From: an uncultured Clostridia bacterium
GTDB lineage: Bacteria > Bacillota > Clostridia > Christensenellales > Borkfalkiaceae
Assembly: GCA_947630325.1 (NCBI GenBank)
Contig: CANRHB010000004.1
Coordinates: 1-64,000, forward strand
Length of the DNA stretch: 64,000 nt
Reading direction: 5' to 3'
How positions within the stretch are numbered: the stretch's first letter is position 1; each line of letters opens with the position of its first letter. Of the stretch, positions 26,114 to 33,492 are shown in pieces. A model generated the notes under the pieces. It searched no databases and was not told where the DNA came from. It saw only the letters and a list, made by a program, of their open reading frames with translations. The position numbers and the translations under genes are program-made.

Positions 26114-27588
26114 ACAATATTCCCAAAATCAAATTGGGCGTCGTCGCCGTCTCGCGGGACTGTTTCCCCGAGAGCTTGTCCGTCAACCGGAGAAAGGCGC
26201 TCATTGCCGCCTATGAGAAGAAGTACGGCACGGGCGATCTGTATGAATGCCCGATCTGCATCGTCGAGAGCGAAATGCAGGCAATGCAGGCGCTTGAAGA
26301 TGTCAAAAAAGCGGGGTGCAACGCGCTCTGCGTGTATCTCGGCAACTTCGGTCCCGAAATTTCGGAGACCATGCTTGCCCAAAAGTGGCAGGAAGAGACG
26401 GGCTGTCCCGTCATGTTCTGCGCGGCGGCGGAAGAGAACATCGGCGTGCTTTCGAGCGACCGTGGCGACGCTTTCTGCGGTATGCTCAACGCAAGTTATA
26501 ACTTGAAATTGCGGAATGTCAAGGCGTATATCCCCGAATATCCCGTGGGGGACGCCGAGGACTGCGCCGACCTTCTCCATGATTTTCTCCCCGTCGCGCG
26601 TGCGCTCGTCGGTGTGAAGAATTTGAAGATCATCTCCTTCGGACCCCGTCCGATGAACTTCATGGCGTGCAACGCGCCCATCAAGCAGCTCTTCGATTTG
26701 GGCGTGGAGATCGAGGAAAACAGCGAGCTTGACCTCTATGAGGCGTTCTTGAAGCACGAGGGCGACGGGCGCATCGCAGGTGTCGTTGCCGACATGGAAA
26801 AGGAGCTCGGCAAGGGCAATAAAAAGCCCGAAATTCTTGCAAAACTCGCGCAGTATGAACTCACCCTCCTCGATTGGATCGAGGCGCACAGGGGCTCGCG
26901 GAAATACGTCGCCGTGGCGGGCAAGTGCTGGCCCGCCTTCCAAACGATGTTCGGCTTTGTGCCCTGCTATGTCAATTCCCGCCTGACGGGAAGAGGCATT
27001 CCCGTTTCCTGCGAGGTGGATATCTACGGCGCGCTCTCGGAGTATATCGGGGCGTGCGTCTCCGAGGAGAGCGTCACCCTTCTCGATATTAACAACACCG
27101 TGCCGAAGGAGCTGTTTGAACAGGACATCGCAGGCAAGTATTCTTACCGTCTCACCGATACGTTTATGGGATTCCATTGCGGAAACACCTGCTCGGCAAG
27201 GCTCTGTAACCCCGAAATGAAGTATCAGAAGATCATGGCGCGGTCTCTCCCCGTCGAAGTCACGAACGGCACATTGGAGGGCGACCTCAAAGCGGGCGAC
27301 ATCACCTTCTATCGCTTGCAGGGCGGAGCGGATGGCAGTCTTCGCGCCTATGTTGCGCAGGGAGAAGTCTTGCCCGTCGCAACGCGGAGTTTCGGCTCGA
27401 TCGGCGTGTTCGCCATTCCCGAAATGGGCAGATTTTATCGGCACGTCCTCATCGAAAACGGCTTCCCGCATCACGGCGCGGTCGCGTTCGGGCATTACGG
27501 AAAGGCGCTCTTTGAAGTGTTCAAATATCTTGGCGCGAAAGTTGGCTATAACCGAAAAGAAATCTATCCGACGGAGAATCCTTTTTAA
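26110..27588 (+). CDS. L-fucose/L-arabinose isomerase-fold sugar isomerase
   Basis: 492 residues with the fold and length of the L-fucose/L-arabinose isomerase superfamily. The N-terminal Rossmann-like part (LGVVAVSRDCFPESLSVNRR) and a C-terminal barrel with GFHCGNTC are characteristic. These enzymes interconvert aldoses and ketoses using a divalent metal. ATGA overlap with GH1 and TAATG overlap with xylulokinase tie it to the pathway. No epimerase or aldolase gene accompanies it, so forming D-xylulose or another ketopentose for the kinase is the simplest reading. True substrate is unresolved. Confidence 0.82.
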   Translation: MNNIPKIKLGVVAVSRDCFPESLSVNRRKALIAAYEKKYGTGDLYECPICIVESEMQAMQALEDVKKAGCNALCVYLGNFGPEISETMLAQKWQEETGCPVMFCAAAEENIGVLSSDRGDAFCGMLNASYNLKLRNVKAYIPEYPVGDAEDCADLLHDFLPVARALVGVKNLKIISFGPRPMNFMACNAPIKQLFDLGVEIEENSELDLYEAFLKHEGDGRIAGVVADMEKELGKGNKKPEILAKLAQYELTLLDWIEAHRGSRKYVAVAGKCWPAFQTMFGFVPCYVNSRLTGRGIPVSCEVDIYGALSEYIGACVSEESVTLLDINNTVPKELFEQDIAGKYSYRLTDTFMGFHCGNTCSARLCNPEMKYQKIMARSLPVEVTNGTLEGDLKAGDITFYRLQGGADGSLRAYVAQGEVLPVATRSFGSIGVFAIPEMGRFYRHVLIENGFPHHGAVAFGHYGKALFEVFKYLGAKVGYNRKEIYPTENPF

Positions 27589-29024
27589 TGTACTATATCG
27601 GGCTTGATTTGGGAACGAGCGGGCTGAAAGGCTTGCTCGTTTCTTCGGACGGGAAAATCTTGAAAGAGGCGAGCGCGGGGTACCCCGTCTCCTATCTGAA
27701 GGACGGTTGGAGCGAACAAAACCCCGCCGATTGGCTCAAAGCCGCAAAGAAGGTGCTTTTGAAACTTTCGGAGGGTATTGAGGCGCAAGTCGCGGGGGTG
27801 AGTATCGGCGGACAGATGCACGGGCTTGTCATGCTTGACGAACAGGACGAAGTCATCCGCCCCGCGATCCTTTGGAACGACGGCAGAACGGAGCGGGAGA
27901 CCGCCTATCTCAACGAAGTTGTGGGAAGGGAGACGCTCTCTTCCCGCACAGCAAACATCGCCTTTGCGGGCTTCACCGCGCCCAAAATTCTGTGGGTGAA
28001 GGAGCATGAACCCGAAAATTTCGCCCGCATGAGAAAAATCTGTCTCCCCAAAGATTATCTTTGCTACAAACTCACGGGCGTGTTTTCCACCGATTATTCG
28101 GACGCGAGCGGCACCCTCCTTCTCGACGTAAAAAACAAGACATGGAGCGAGGAAATGTGCGCACTCTGCTCTATTCGCAGGGAAAACCTTCCAAAACTTT
28201 ACGAAAGTTATGAGGCGACGGGGAAACTTCTCCCCGAATACGGACTTGAAAACGCCGTTTTGGCGGCGGGCGCGGGAGACAATGCGGCGGCTGCCGTCGG
28301 CACGGGCACGGTGAAAAACGGGGACTGCAACATTTCCCTCGGCACGAGCGGCACGGTGTTCGTCGCGGGCGACACCTTCCTCCCGAGCCGCGGGAACGCC
28401 CTCCATTCTTTCTGCCACGCCAACGGAAAGTGGCACCTCATGGGGTGTATTCTCTCGGCAGCGAGTGCCAACAAGTGGTGGCTCGAGGATATTCTCGGCA
28501 CAAAGGACTACGACGGCGCAATCAAGGGAGCCGCTCTCGGCAAAAACAAGGTGTTTTTCCTGCCCTATCTCATGGGAGAGCGGAGCCCGCACAACGACGT
28601 GAATGCGCGGGGCGCCTTCTTGGGACTGCGGGCGAATACGACCCGCGAGGAGATGAGCCTCGCCGTGCTCGAAGGGGTGAGTTTCGCCCTCCGCGACTGC
28701 GTGGAATGCGCACGGGCGGAAGGAGTGAAGATCGACCGCGCGACGGTCTGCGGTGGCGGCGCGAAGAGCGAAGTCTGGAAGAAGATCCTCGCAAATGTTC
28801 TGAACGCGGAGATCCTTTCTCCCGAGACGGAACAGGGACCCGCCTTCGGTGCGGCGATCCTTGCAATGGTGGCGGCGGGAGAATATCCCGATGTTCAAAC
28901 TGCGGCAAGCGCTTTGGTCAAAATCAAGGCGCGCGTCGCTCCCGATCCCACTCTCGTCGCAGCATACGAGGAAAAATATCAAACCTTCCGCAAACTCTAC
29001 CCCGCTTTGAAAGGAATTCTATAA
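27588..29024 (+). CDS. xylB: Xylulokinase-like FGGY carbohydrate kinase
   Basis: 478 residues. The FGGY kinase phosphate-binding loop YYIGLDLGTSGLKG opens the protein. GGQMHG (about 73-78) and WNDGR are typical of xylulokinases rather than glycerol or gluconate kinases, and the second ATP site includes GTSGTVF and CGGGAKS. It phosphorylates a ketopentose, most likely D-xylulose, to a pentose-phosphate intermediate. Last gene of the operon, with a strong terminator 27 bp downstream. The assignment to xylulose rests on motif resemblance; related FGGY kinases for ribulose or fuculose are the alternatives. Confidence 0.87.
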   Translation: MYYIGLDLGTSGLKGLLVSSDGKILKEASAGYPVSYLKDGWSEQNPADWLKAAKKVLLKLSEGIEAQVAGVSIGGQMHGLVMLDEQDEVIRPAILWNDGRTERETAYLNEVVGRETLSSRTANIAFAGFTAPKILWVKEHEPENFARMRKICLPKDYLCYKLTGVFSTDYSDASGTLLLDVKNKTWSEEMCALCSIRRENLPKLYESYEATGKLLPEYGLENAVLAAGAGDNAAAAVGTGTVKNGDCNISLGTSGTVFVAGDTFLPSRGNALHSFCHANGKWHLMGCILSAASANKWWLEDILGTKDYDGAIKGAALGKNKVFFLPYLMGERSPHNDVNARGAFLGLRANTTREEMSLAVLEGVSFALRDCVECARAEGVKIDRATVCGGGAKSEVWKKILANVLNAEILSPETEQGPAFGAAILAMVAAGEYPDVQTAASALVKIKARVAPDPTLVAAYEEKYQTFRKLYPALKGIL

Positions 29025-29050
29025 AGCACGCGGTCGGTTTTTACAGAGGT

Positions 29051-29090
29051 GCCGTGGGGCCGCAAAGAACGCAGTCCCACGGCTTTTTAT
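29051..29090 (+). terminator. Terminator of the glycan operon
   Basis: GCCGTGGG (29051-29058) pairs with CCCACGGC (29076-29083) and is followed by TTTTT. It closes the 14.5-kb permease-to-kinase operon. Confidence 0.88.
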
Positions 29091-29229
29091 ATGAAGTGCG
29101 GATACGTTTGTATTCGCATTTTTCTTTTGTGAAATTTTACGGAAATTTTTCGGGAAGTGGAAACTTTTGGGCTTGATACCCCGCTACCACTTGTAGGGGG
29201 AAAACAAAAGGCGGGTTTCCCGCTTTTGA

Positions 29230-29435
29230 GGCTCGAAGGTGGAATTTGCCGGTTGGGCTGACGAATTTGAATGTGCCTCAAAGGAGCGGCAGAAGATGAT
29301 CGTCTGCAACTGCTCAAACGGATCGACATCAGCCGTCAATACAATTTGGGCATCGTCGTGAATATGGACTACGGGCAATTCATGGAAAGAAGGGCAAGTT
29401 CCCCGCGTTTTACTATGCAAATTGATACGCTTGGG
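29230..29435 (+). pseudogene. Frameshifted remnant, probably C-terminus of a serine recombinase
   Basis: Two adjoining frames read like one protein tail. The first encodes VEFAGWADEFECASKERQKM and, after a one-base shift near 29300, the second encodes LQLLKRIDISRQYNLGIVV followed by NMDYGQFM. From memory, this WAD-x-F...K-K-M-I...RI-x-V-x-x-x-Y-x-(I/L)-x-I pattern is the helical end of large serine recombinases of clostridial elements. No start, catalytic Ser or resolvase domain survives. It directly abuts the tRNA-derived repeat, where an integrase gene would be expected. Family assignment is by pattern memory and is uncertain. Confidence 0.45.
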
Positions 29436-29492
29436 AGAGCACGCGGCTGTTAACCGCGGTGTCGTCAGTTCGAGTCTGACAGGAGCAGCCAG
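29436..29492 (+). repeat. 57-bp copy of tRNA-Asn 3' part, candidate attachment site
   Basis: Identical to 367-423, covering the end of the D arm, anticodon arm, T arm and CCA plus one base. It is longer at its left side than the copy at 5707-5756. It separates the recombinase remnant from an AT-rich cassette of unknown genes. It cannot form a complete tRNA. Confidence 0.85.
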
Positions 29493-29522
29493 CTTTCATT
29501 CACCAAATGGCTGTCGGCGAAT

Positions 29523-29557
29523 AAAAAGAGCGGGATGATTCAAATCTCGCTTTTTCT
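29523..29557. terminator. Terminator-like hairpin
   Basis: AAAAAGAGCGGGAT pairs with ATCTCGCTTTTT (one G-T wobble) and has T-runs on both strands. It lies just right of the third tRNA fragment; no gene directly feeds into it. Confidence 0.65.
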
Positions 29558-29611
29558 GTAATTTTGTGTATATGTGCATGTCACTTTCGCGGGTTTTATG
29601 TGTTAGAAGAT

Positions 29612-29657
29612 ACGACAAAAACTGTCCTATACAAAAAGACATCAATATGATATAATT
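29612..29657 (+). promoter_or_regulatory. Promoter with dyad operator, copy 1
   Basis: An extended -10 TGATATAAT (TATAAT at 29651-29656) lies 17 bp after a weak -35 TATACA (29628-29633). Overlapping the -35 side is the dyad GACA-N5-TGTC (29614-29626). The 23 bases from 29612 match 20 of 23 at 30089-30111, with the same 39-bp offset to the -10 box. Confidence 0.65.
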
Positions 29658-29685
29658 TCGTTATAAAAGATTTGGAGGGTAAAAT

Positions 29686-30132
29686 ATGGCACTTGCAAAG
29701 TATTACGAGGACAACTATCTCATCGCGGACGAAAGGTTGCGCGACATAGAAGAACAAACGATGATTAATCCGGTCGTAAAAAGCCCGAGAAAACGCAAAG
29801 CAAATCGGCATGATGTTTTTTGCTCCAAGAAGGGCGTTATCGATATTGAGAAGAGGGGGAGCCTCATGATTACGATGGCGTTCCGTCAGCACCTCTTCGA
29901 TGAGCAAATTGCCGCTTTGAAGGAAAACGGATGGAAGTGGGACCATCATAGAAAGTGCTGGTGCAAAGCATGGTCTCTTTCGGATTATGATTTTGCCGCC
30001 CAATTCGTACATGGAAAAACAGAGACGACGTGTGAGGCAGACGACGTGTATCTCGATGGCTACAGTCCTCTTACGAAAGAAGTGATACACGACAGAAAGT
30101 GTCCTACACAAGCGGAAAACGACGTGATATAA
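29686..30132 (+). CDS. Unknown protein of AT-rich accessory cassette
   Basis: 148 residues, preceded by GGAGGG. I do not recognise the family. The first 70 residues are charged with basic clusters (KSPRKRKANRH). A later segment (EQIAALKENGWKWDHHRKCWCKAWS) has closely spaced Trp, Cys and His, which could be a small metal-binding or nucleic-acid-binding fold. Start and end are framed by the two copies of a duplicated promoter, and its last codon (TAA at 30130) lies inside the second copy. Composition is AT-richer than flanking core genes. Probably cargo of a mobile element. Confidence 0.6.
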   Translation: MALAKYYEDNYLIADERLRDIEEQTMINPVVKSPRKRKANRHDVFCSKKGVIDIEKRGSLMITMAFRQHLFDEQIAALKENGWKWDHHRKCWCKAWSLSDYDFAAQFVHGKTETTCEADDVYLDGYSPLTKEVIHDRKCPTQAENDVI

Positions 30133-30153
30133 TTAGAACGTGATATAATTAGA
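30089..30153 (+). promoter_or_regulatory. Promoter with dyad operator, copy 2, plus tandem -10 repeat
   Basis: It repeats the dyad GACA-N5-TGTC (30091-30103) and TGTCCTA tract of 29612-29634 inside the 3' end of the preceding gene. A 16-bp unit ACGTGATATAATTAGA occurs twice in tandem (30122-30137 and 30138-30153), giving two extended -10 boxes (TATAAT at 30128 and 30144). This should give the 426-residue gene its own, co-regulated promoter. Confidence 0.65.
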
Positions 30154-30177
30154 ATATAAAAACGAAGGAGGCCAATT

Positions 30178-31458
30178 ATGGCAACATCAAAAAAAAGTGA
30201 AAATCGTGAAAATTCCAAAATTGACAACTTTTTGAAGAACTGCTTTGCGCGTTATCTCTTAAGCTACGATCAGTTTTTCTTTGGGGTTGACGAATTCGGG
30301 AATACAGAGCCGCTTCCGCTTTTTACGAAAGGCGTCATCTCGGAGAAAATTCTCAATCGGGCGGCAGAAATCCTCGGTTTGGCGCCCGAAGATATTCTTT
30401 CGTGTAATCAGGATGCGGCAAAAAAATGGTATCGTAAATTCCCCTTTTTTGAGCTGTTCAACCAGTTTAATACCAGCTACCATCTCTCGTATCAAGGCGA
30501 AATATCAGCAGAGAACATTCTGCTCAAGGCGATCTTCGGCGGTAAGTTGTGCAACATTCCGGAACGCTACAACAGCGAAGACATACGCAACCGAATGGTG
30601 GAAATGCTTAGGGAAGCGAATGCCTATTTGCCAGGGACATGCCATGAGGGAGCGCAGATCATTCAATTTTCATATGAAACAAACCATTTCTTTTCCTTTC
30701 CCAAGATCGGCGAGTTGATCGGTTCGTTTCTGGATTTGGTTTTTCGCGTGAAAGAGCTGTTTTTTAAGGCCTGGGGATCAGCTCTCGATGAATCGGAGAT
30801 CAAGGAATATAATTTTCTCGTTACGGCCTTACAACTCACAGATAATGTTGCGCCGCATTCCGTCTATTATAAAAACCTGCAAAAGCTGATCCCTGTTTAT
30901 CGGAGCGAAGGATTTAAAGGCAAAAAAGAAGAGTTTTTCGAGATCGTGCACTTAAAATTTTGTAAGAACTTTGCCCCGTGGAATTGCAAGGAGTTTTGCG
31001 AAAATGCCGATCTTGCACAGATCTATGCGTCGTATTATTCCGATGCAAAAAAGACTATGTTTAGGTTTGGCAGATCGGTAAAGTATTTTTCTTGCCGGTT
31101 CAAGTGGTCAGACGAGGCAATGTCCGATCTCGACATGGACGAAATTGAGGATGATTGTGTAAAGAACTTCAACTTGGAAACTGCCGGTGAAGAGTTGGAG
31201 CACGATTATGAAGAAATCGAGGCTTATGAGAGAGCCGGCATGGGGTCTTTGAGCGGTTGGACGATGGTTCGGGTTCCGAAAACTTCTGAGGAGATAGGCG
31301 ATGATGGCGTTTATGCCGAAAAACTTATTCGTCTTGGCGGGGTTCCCTCGAAGGGCGGCATACGGCAAACACTCAGAAGAAAGTATCTTCAAGGGGAAGA
31401 GTTCATGGATAGACTGGCGGCTCGTTCAAGCGTTTGGGGGAGGGGATATTATGAATAA
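30178..31458 (+). CDS. Unknown 426-residue protein of accessory cassette
   Basis: 426 residues after a strong AAGGAGG. No known family recognised. It is mostly helical, rich in Phe, Tyr and Lys, with an N-terminal stretch (SEKILNRAAEILGLAPEDIL) that resembles a small DNA-binding helix pair, and an acidic segment near LDMDEIEDDC. The last 70 residues end in a basic tail (RQTLRRKYLQ). No signal peptide or membrane segment. Its last 8 bp overlap the start of the small HTH gene, so both are translated from one message. The cassette position beside a tRNA-derived repeat suggests transfer. Confidence 0.65.
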   Translation: MATSKKSENRENSKIDNFLKNCFARYLLSYDQFFFGVDEFGNTEPLPLFTKGVISEKILNRAAEILGLAPEDILSCNQDAAKKWYRKFPFFELFNQFNTSYHLSYQGEISAENILLKAIFGGKLCNIPERYNSEDIRNRMVEMLREANAYLPGTCHEGAQIIQFSYETNHFFSFPKIGELIGSFLDLVFRVKELFFKAWGSALDESEIKEYNFLVTALQLTDNVAPHSVYYKNLQKLIPVYRSEGFKGKKEEFFEIVHLKFCKNFAPWNCKEFCENADLAQIYASYYSDAKKTMFRFGRSVKYFSCRFKWSDEAMSDLDMDEIEDDCVKNFNLETAGEELEHDYEEIEAYERAGMGSLSGWTMVRVPKTSEEIGDDGVYAEKLIRLGGVPSKGGIRQTLRRKYLQGEEFMDRLAARSSVWGRGYYE

Positions 31459-31675
31459 TCTTTCTCCGCAGATGCTGGCAGGCAAAAGACTTCGGGAGCT
31501 GATTGCGGAAAACTATCCTTCACAGGAGGAATTCGCAGATGAATACGGAGCCGATATTCGCACTGTGAGCAGGTACATCAATAATGGCATTAATAAGCTG
31601 GATATTATCCAGGAATTGGCAGACTGGTTTTGTATAGATTTTATGGATTTTTTGCAAGAGAGGGACAAAGCATGA
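31451..31675 (+). CDS. Small XRE-like helix-turn-helix protein
   Basis: 74 residues. Almost the whole chain is one HTH domain: AGKRLRELIAENYPSQEEFADEYG, then DIRTVSRYINNGINKLDIIQE, like Cro/CI-type regulators. It begins inside the end of the 426-residue gene. Being the only evident DNA-binding protein of the cassette, it is the best candidate to bind the GACA-N5-TGTC dyads at 29614 and 30091, an inference from context. Confidence 0.72.
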   Translation: MNNLSPQMLAGKRLRELIAENYPSQEEFADEYGADIRTVSRYINNGINKLDIIQELADWFCIDFMDFLQERDKA

Positions 31676-31770
31676 TTGCCGTATTTTGTAAAACAACGAA
31701 GAAAGGGGAAGGGCGGGAAATGTGGGAAGCATTGGAAAGGTCGCATAAAAAACCTAAACAGTTTCGGTGA
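31672..31770 (+). CDS. Possible 32-residue coupled peptide
   Basis: A short frame starting at the ATGA overlap with the HTH gene stop. It encodes 32 residues, strongly basic, beginning MIAVFCKTTKKGEG. Translational coupling is the only support; there is no own ribosome site. It could equally be chance. Confidence 0.25.
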   Translation: MIAVFCKTTKKGEGREMWEALERSHKKPKQFR

Positions 31771-31823
31771 TGAATTTGGCGATGTCTTTCAAAAAAAGAT
31801 CGCAAAGGGGAGGAGGTTTTCGG

Positions 31824-31852
31824 TTGACTTTTTCAAAAAAATTTCATATAAT
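31824..31852 (+). promoter_or_regulatory. Promoter upstream of MATE gene
   Basis: TTGACT (31824-31829), a 17-bp spacer and TATAAT (31847-31852). Transcription should start near 31859, only about 16 nt before an intrinsic terminator at 31875, so most initiations would stop before the MATE gene unless something relieves termination. Confidence 0.8.
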
Positions 31853-31874
31853 ATAAGTACAATGTGTAGCTTTG

Positions 31875-31912
31875 AAGGGCGTAAATCCGGTTGGATCTGC
31901 GCTCTTTTTTTT
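31875..31912 (+). terminator. Leader terminator (candidate attenuator) before MATE gene
   Basis: A 14-position stem with one A-C mismatch (31875-31888 with 31893-31906), loop GGTT and a run of eight Ts. It lies between a strong promoter and the MATE start, 18 bp upstream of that ATG. The hairpin also falls inside an 18-codon frame (31862-31918) that would have to be translated leaderless. Alternatively it ends transcripts from the left. Confidence 0.75.
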
Positions 31913-31929
31913 GTGTAAAGAGGTGGAAT

Positions 31930-33330
31930 ATGCAAACCAAACAAAACAAAATGTCAGTCATGCCCGTCGGCAAACTCATTCTTTCGATGGGGCTCCCCAT
32001 GATCGTCTCCATGATCCTGCAAGCCGTCTACAACATCGTGGACACGGCGTTCGTCATCAACATGGGGGAGGAGGGGACGCTCGGCAATCTTGCGCTCACC
32101 TATGCCTTTCCCATTCAACTCCTCATCATCGCCGTCGGCGTGGGAACGGGGGTCGGGTTGAATGCTCTACTCTCCAAATCGCTCGGCGAAGGCGACCGCG
32201 CAAAAGCGGACCGCACGGTGGGCAACGGCATCTTTTTGGGGCTCGTCATCTATCTCGTCTTTCTCCTCTTTGGGCTGTTCGGCGCAAAGCCGTTCATCGC
32301 CATGCAGGCGCGGGGGAACGAACGGGTCGCCGAAATGGGGGCCGAATACCTCACCATCTGCTGTTGTTTCTCCTTCGGCGCGATCGGTTTCACCGTCTAT
32401 GAGCGCTTTTTGCAGAGCACGGGCAGGACGATGTTTTCCACCATCTCCCAAATTTCGGGTGCGGCCGCCAATATTTTGCTCGACTATGTGTTCATCTATC
32501 CCCTGCATATGGGCATTGCGGGCGCGGCGTGGGCGACGGTCATCGGGCAGATATTGTCCCTCCTCGTCGCCATGCTCTTCCACTATTGCGCGAATAAGGA
32601 GCTCGGCAATCATCTCAAAGCCCTTTTGCCGAGCGGGAAGATCGTAAAAGAGATCTATCACATCGGGCTGTCGGCGGCGCTCATGCAGGGAATGCTTTCG
32701 GTGATGATGCTCGGCGTCAACCTCATTCTCGGCACGGCTAAAGAGGCCGCTCTCTTGCAGGGGAGTTTCGGCGTATACTACAAGATCATGCAATTTGCGC
32801 TGTTCGCGTGCTTCGGGCTCTCCAATACCATCATCTCCGTGCTTTCCTATAACTTCGGCATGGGGGATGGGGAGCGTTCCCGCGCGTGCGTCAGGTGGGG
32901 GATCGTCATCACCCTCCTCGTTTCGGGCGCGATCGCCGCGCTGTTCGAAGGCTTCGCTTCGCCGCTTGCGGGATTGTTCGGCATGGCGAGCGGGGAGAGC
33001 GGCGAGGGGCTCATCGAGGCGGTGTCGCTTGCCGTGCGCATCGCAAGCGTCGGATATGTGTTCATGGGCTTTAGTATCGCCGTGCAGGGGGTGTTGCAGG
33101 CGCTCGGTTCGGCGCTCTGGCCACTTCTCATCTCCTGCCTGCGGCTTGCCGTGTTCGTCTTTCCCGCCGTGTGGCTGTTCTCTCTTTCGGAGAATGCGGT
33201 TTCGCTCGTCTGGTGGGCGTTCCCCATTGCCGAGGCGCTCACGGCGGCAGTCTCGGCGGGGATCCTCGTTTCTGTCCTTCACAAAAAACTTCCCGCCCAT
33301 GAAGGAAAACCTCTCCCGCAGACCGCATAA
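31930..33330 (+). CDS. MATE family efflux transporter
   Basis: 466 residues from the ATG behind AGAGGTGG; an earlier in-frame ATG overlaps the leader hairpin and is unlikely. Twelve membrane segments and the MATE opening (PVGKLILSMGLPMIVSMILQAVYNIVDTAFV pattern) are clear, with the internal two-fold repeat restarting near residue 235. These pumps expel cationic drugs or metabolites using a Na+ or H+ gradient. The gene stands alone between an attenuator-like leader and a strong terminator. Regulation by transcription readthrough, for example under antibiotic stress, is plausible from the layout. Confidence 0.92.
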   Translation: MQTKQNKMSVMPVGKLILSMGLPMIVSMILQAVYNIVDTAFVINMGEEGTLGNLALTYAFPIQLLIIAVGVGTGVGLNALLSKSLGEGDRAKADRTVGNGIFLGLVIYLVFLLFGLFGAKPFIAMQARGNERVAEMGAEYLTICCCFSFGAIGFTVYERFLQSTGRTMFSTISQISGAAANILLDYVFIYPLHMGIAGAAWATVIGQILSLLVAMLFHYCANKELGNHLKALLPSGKIVKEIYHIGLSAALMQGMLSVMMLGVNLILGTAKEAALLQGSFGVYYKIMQFALFACFGLSNTIISVLSYNFGMGDGERSRACVRWGIVITLLVSGAIAALFEGFASPLAGLFGMASGESGEGLIEAVSLAVRIASVGYVFMGFSIAVQGVLQALGSALWPLLISCLRLAVFVFPAVWLFSLSENAVSLVWWAFPIAEALTAAVSAGILVSVLHKKLPAHEGKPLPQTA

Positions 33331-33333
33331 ATT

Positions 33334-33372
33334 TTGTCGCCCCCAAACGGGATCGCCGTTTGGGGGCGACAA
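33334..33372 (+). terminator. Terminator of MATE gene
   Basis: A perfect 17-bp stem TTGTCGCCCCCAAACGG with its complement around loop GATCG. The T-run is short (TTT), but the stem is very stable. Confidence 0.8.
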
Positions 33373-33398
33373 TTTAGGGGAAAAACGCAGTAAAAAAC

Positions 33399-33427
33399 TT
33401 GACATATTTTTTTAAGAGTACTATCAT
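33399..33427 (+). promoter_or_regulatory. Promoter of amino-acid transporter operon
   Basis: TTGACA (33399-33404), a 17-bp spacer and TATCAT (33422-33427). It lies about 65 bp before the fusion transporter start. Confidence 0.72.
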
Positions 33428-33492
33428 AATTCTGTAAAAAAATGCGCCGCACGATCGCCTTTCGACTGAGAAGGGCGGTGCAGGAGAAGAAA

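Noticed and set aside
5852..29024. Biased codon use as proof that the glycan locus is foreign.
   Set aside because: By eye its composition resembles the genes right of 31930. Only the tRNA-type repeats argue for transfer, so no composition claim is made.
347..29492. The tRNA-derived repeats as a CRISPR array or as functional tRNA genes.
   Set aside because: There are only three copies, kilobases apart and without spacers. The two shorter copies lack the 5' half of the cloverleaf.
31676..31918. An 80-codon frame spanning from the HTH gene to the MATE gene.
   Set aside because: It runs through a strong promoter and an intrinsic terminator, has no ribosome site, and has no recognisable protein features. 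Only its last 18 codons are mentioned as a possible leader frame.
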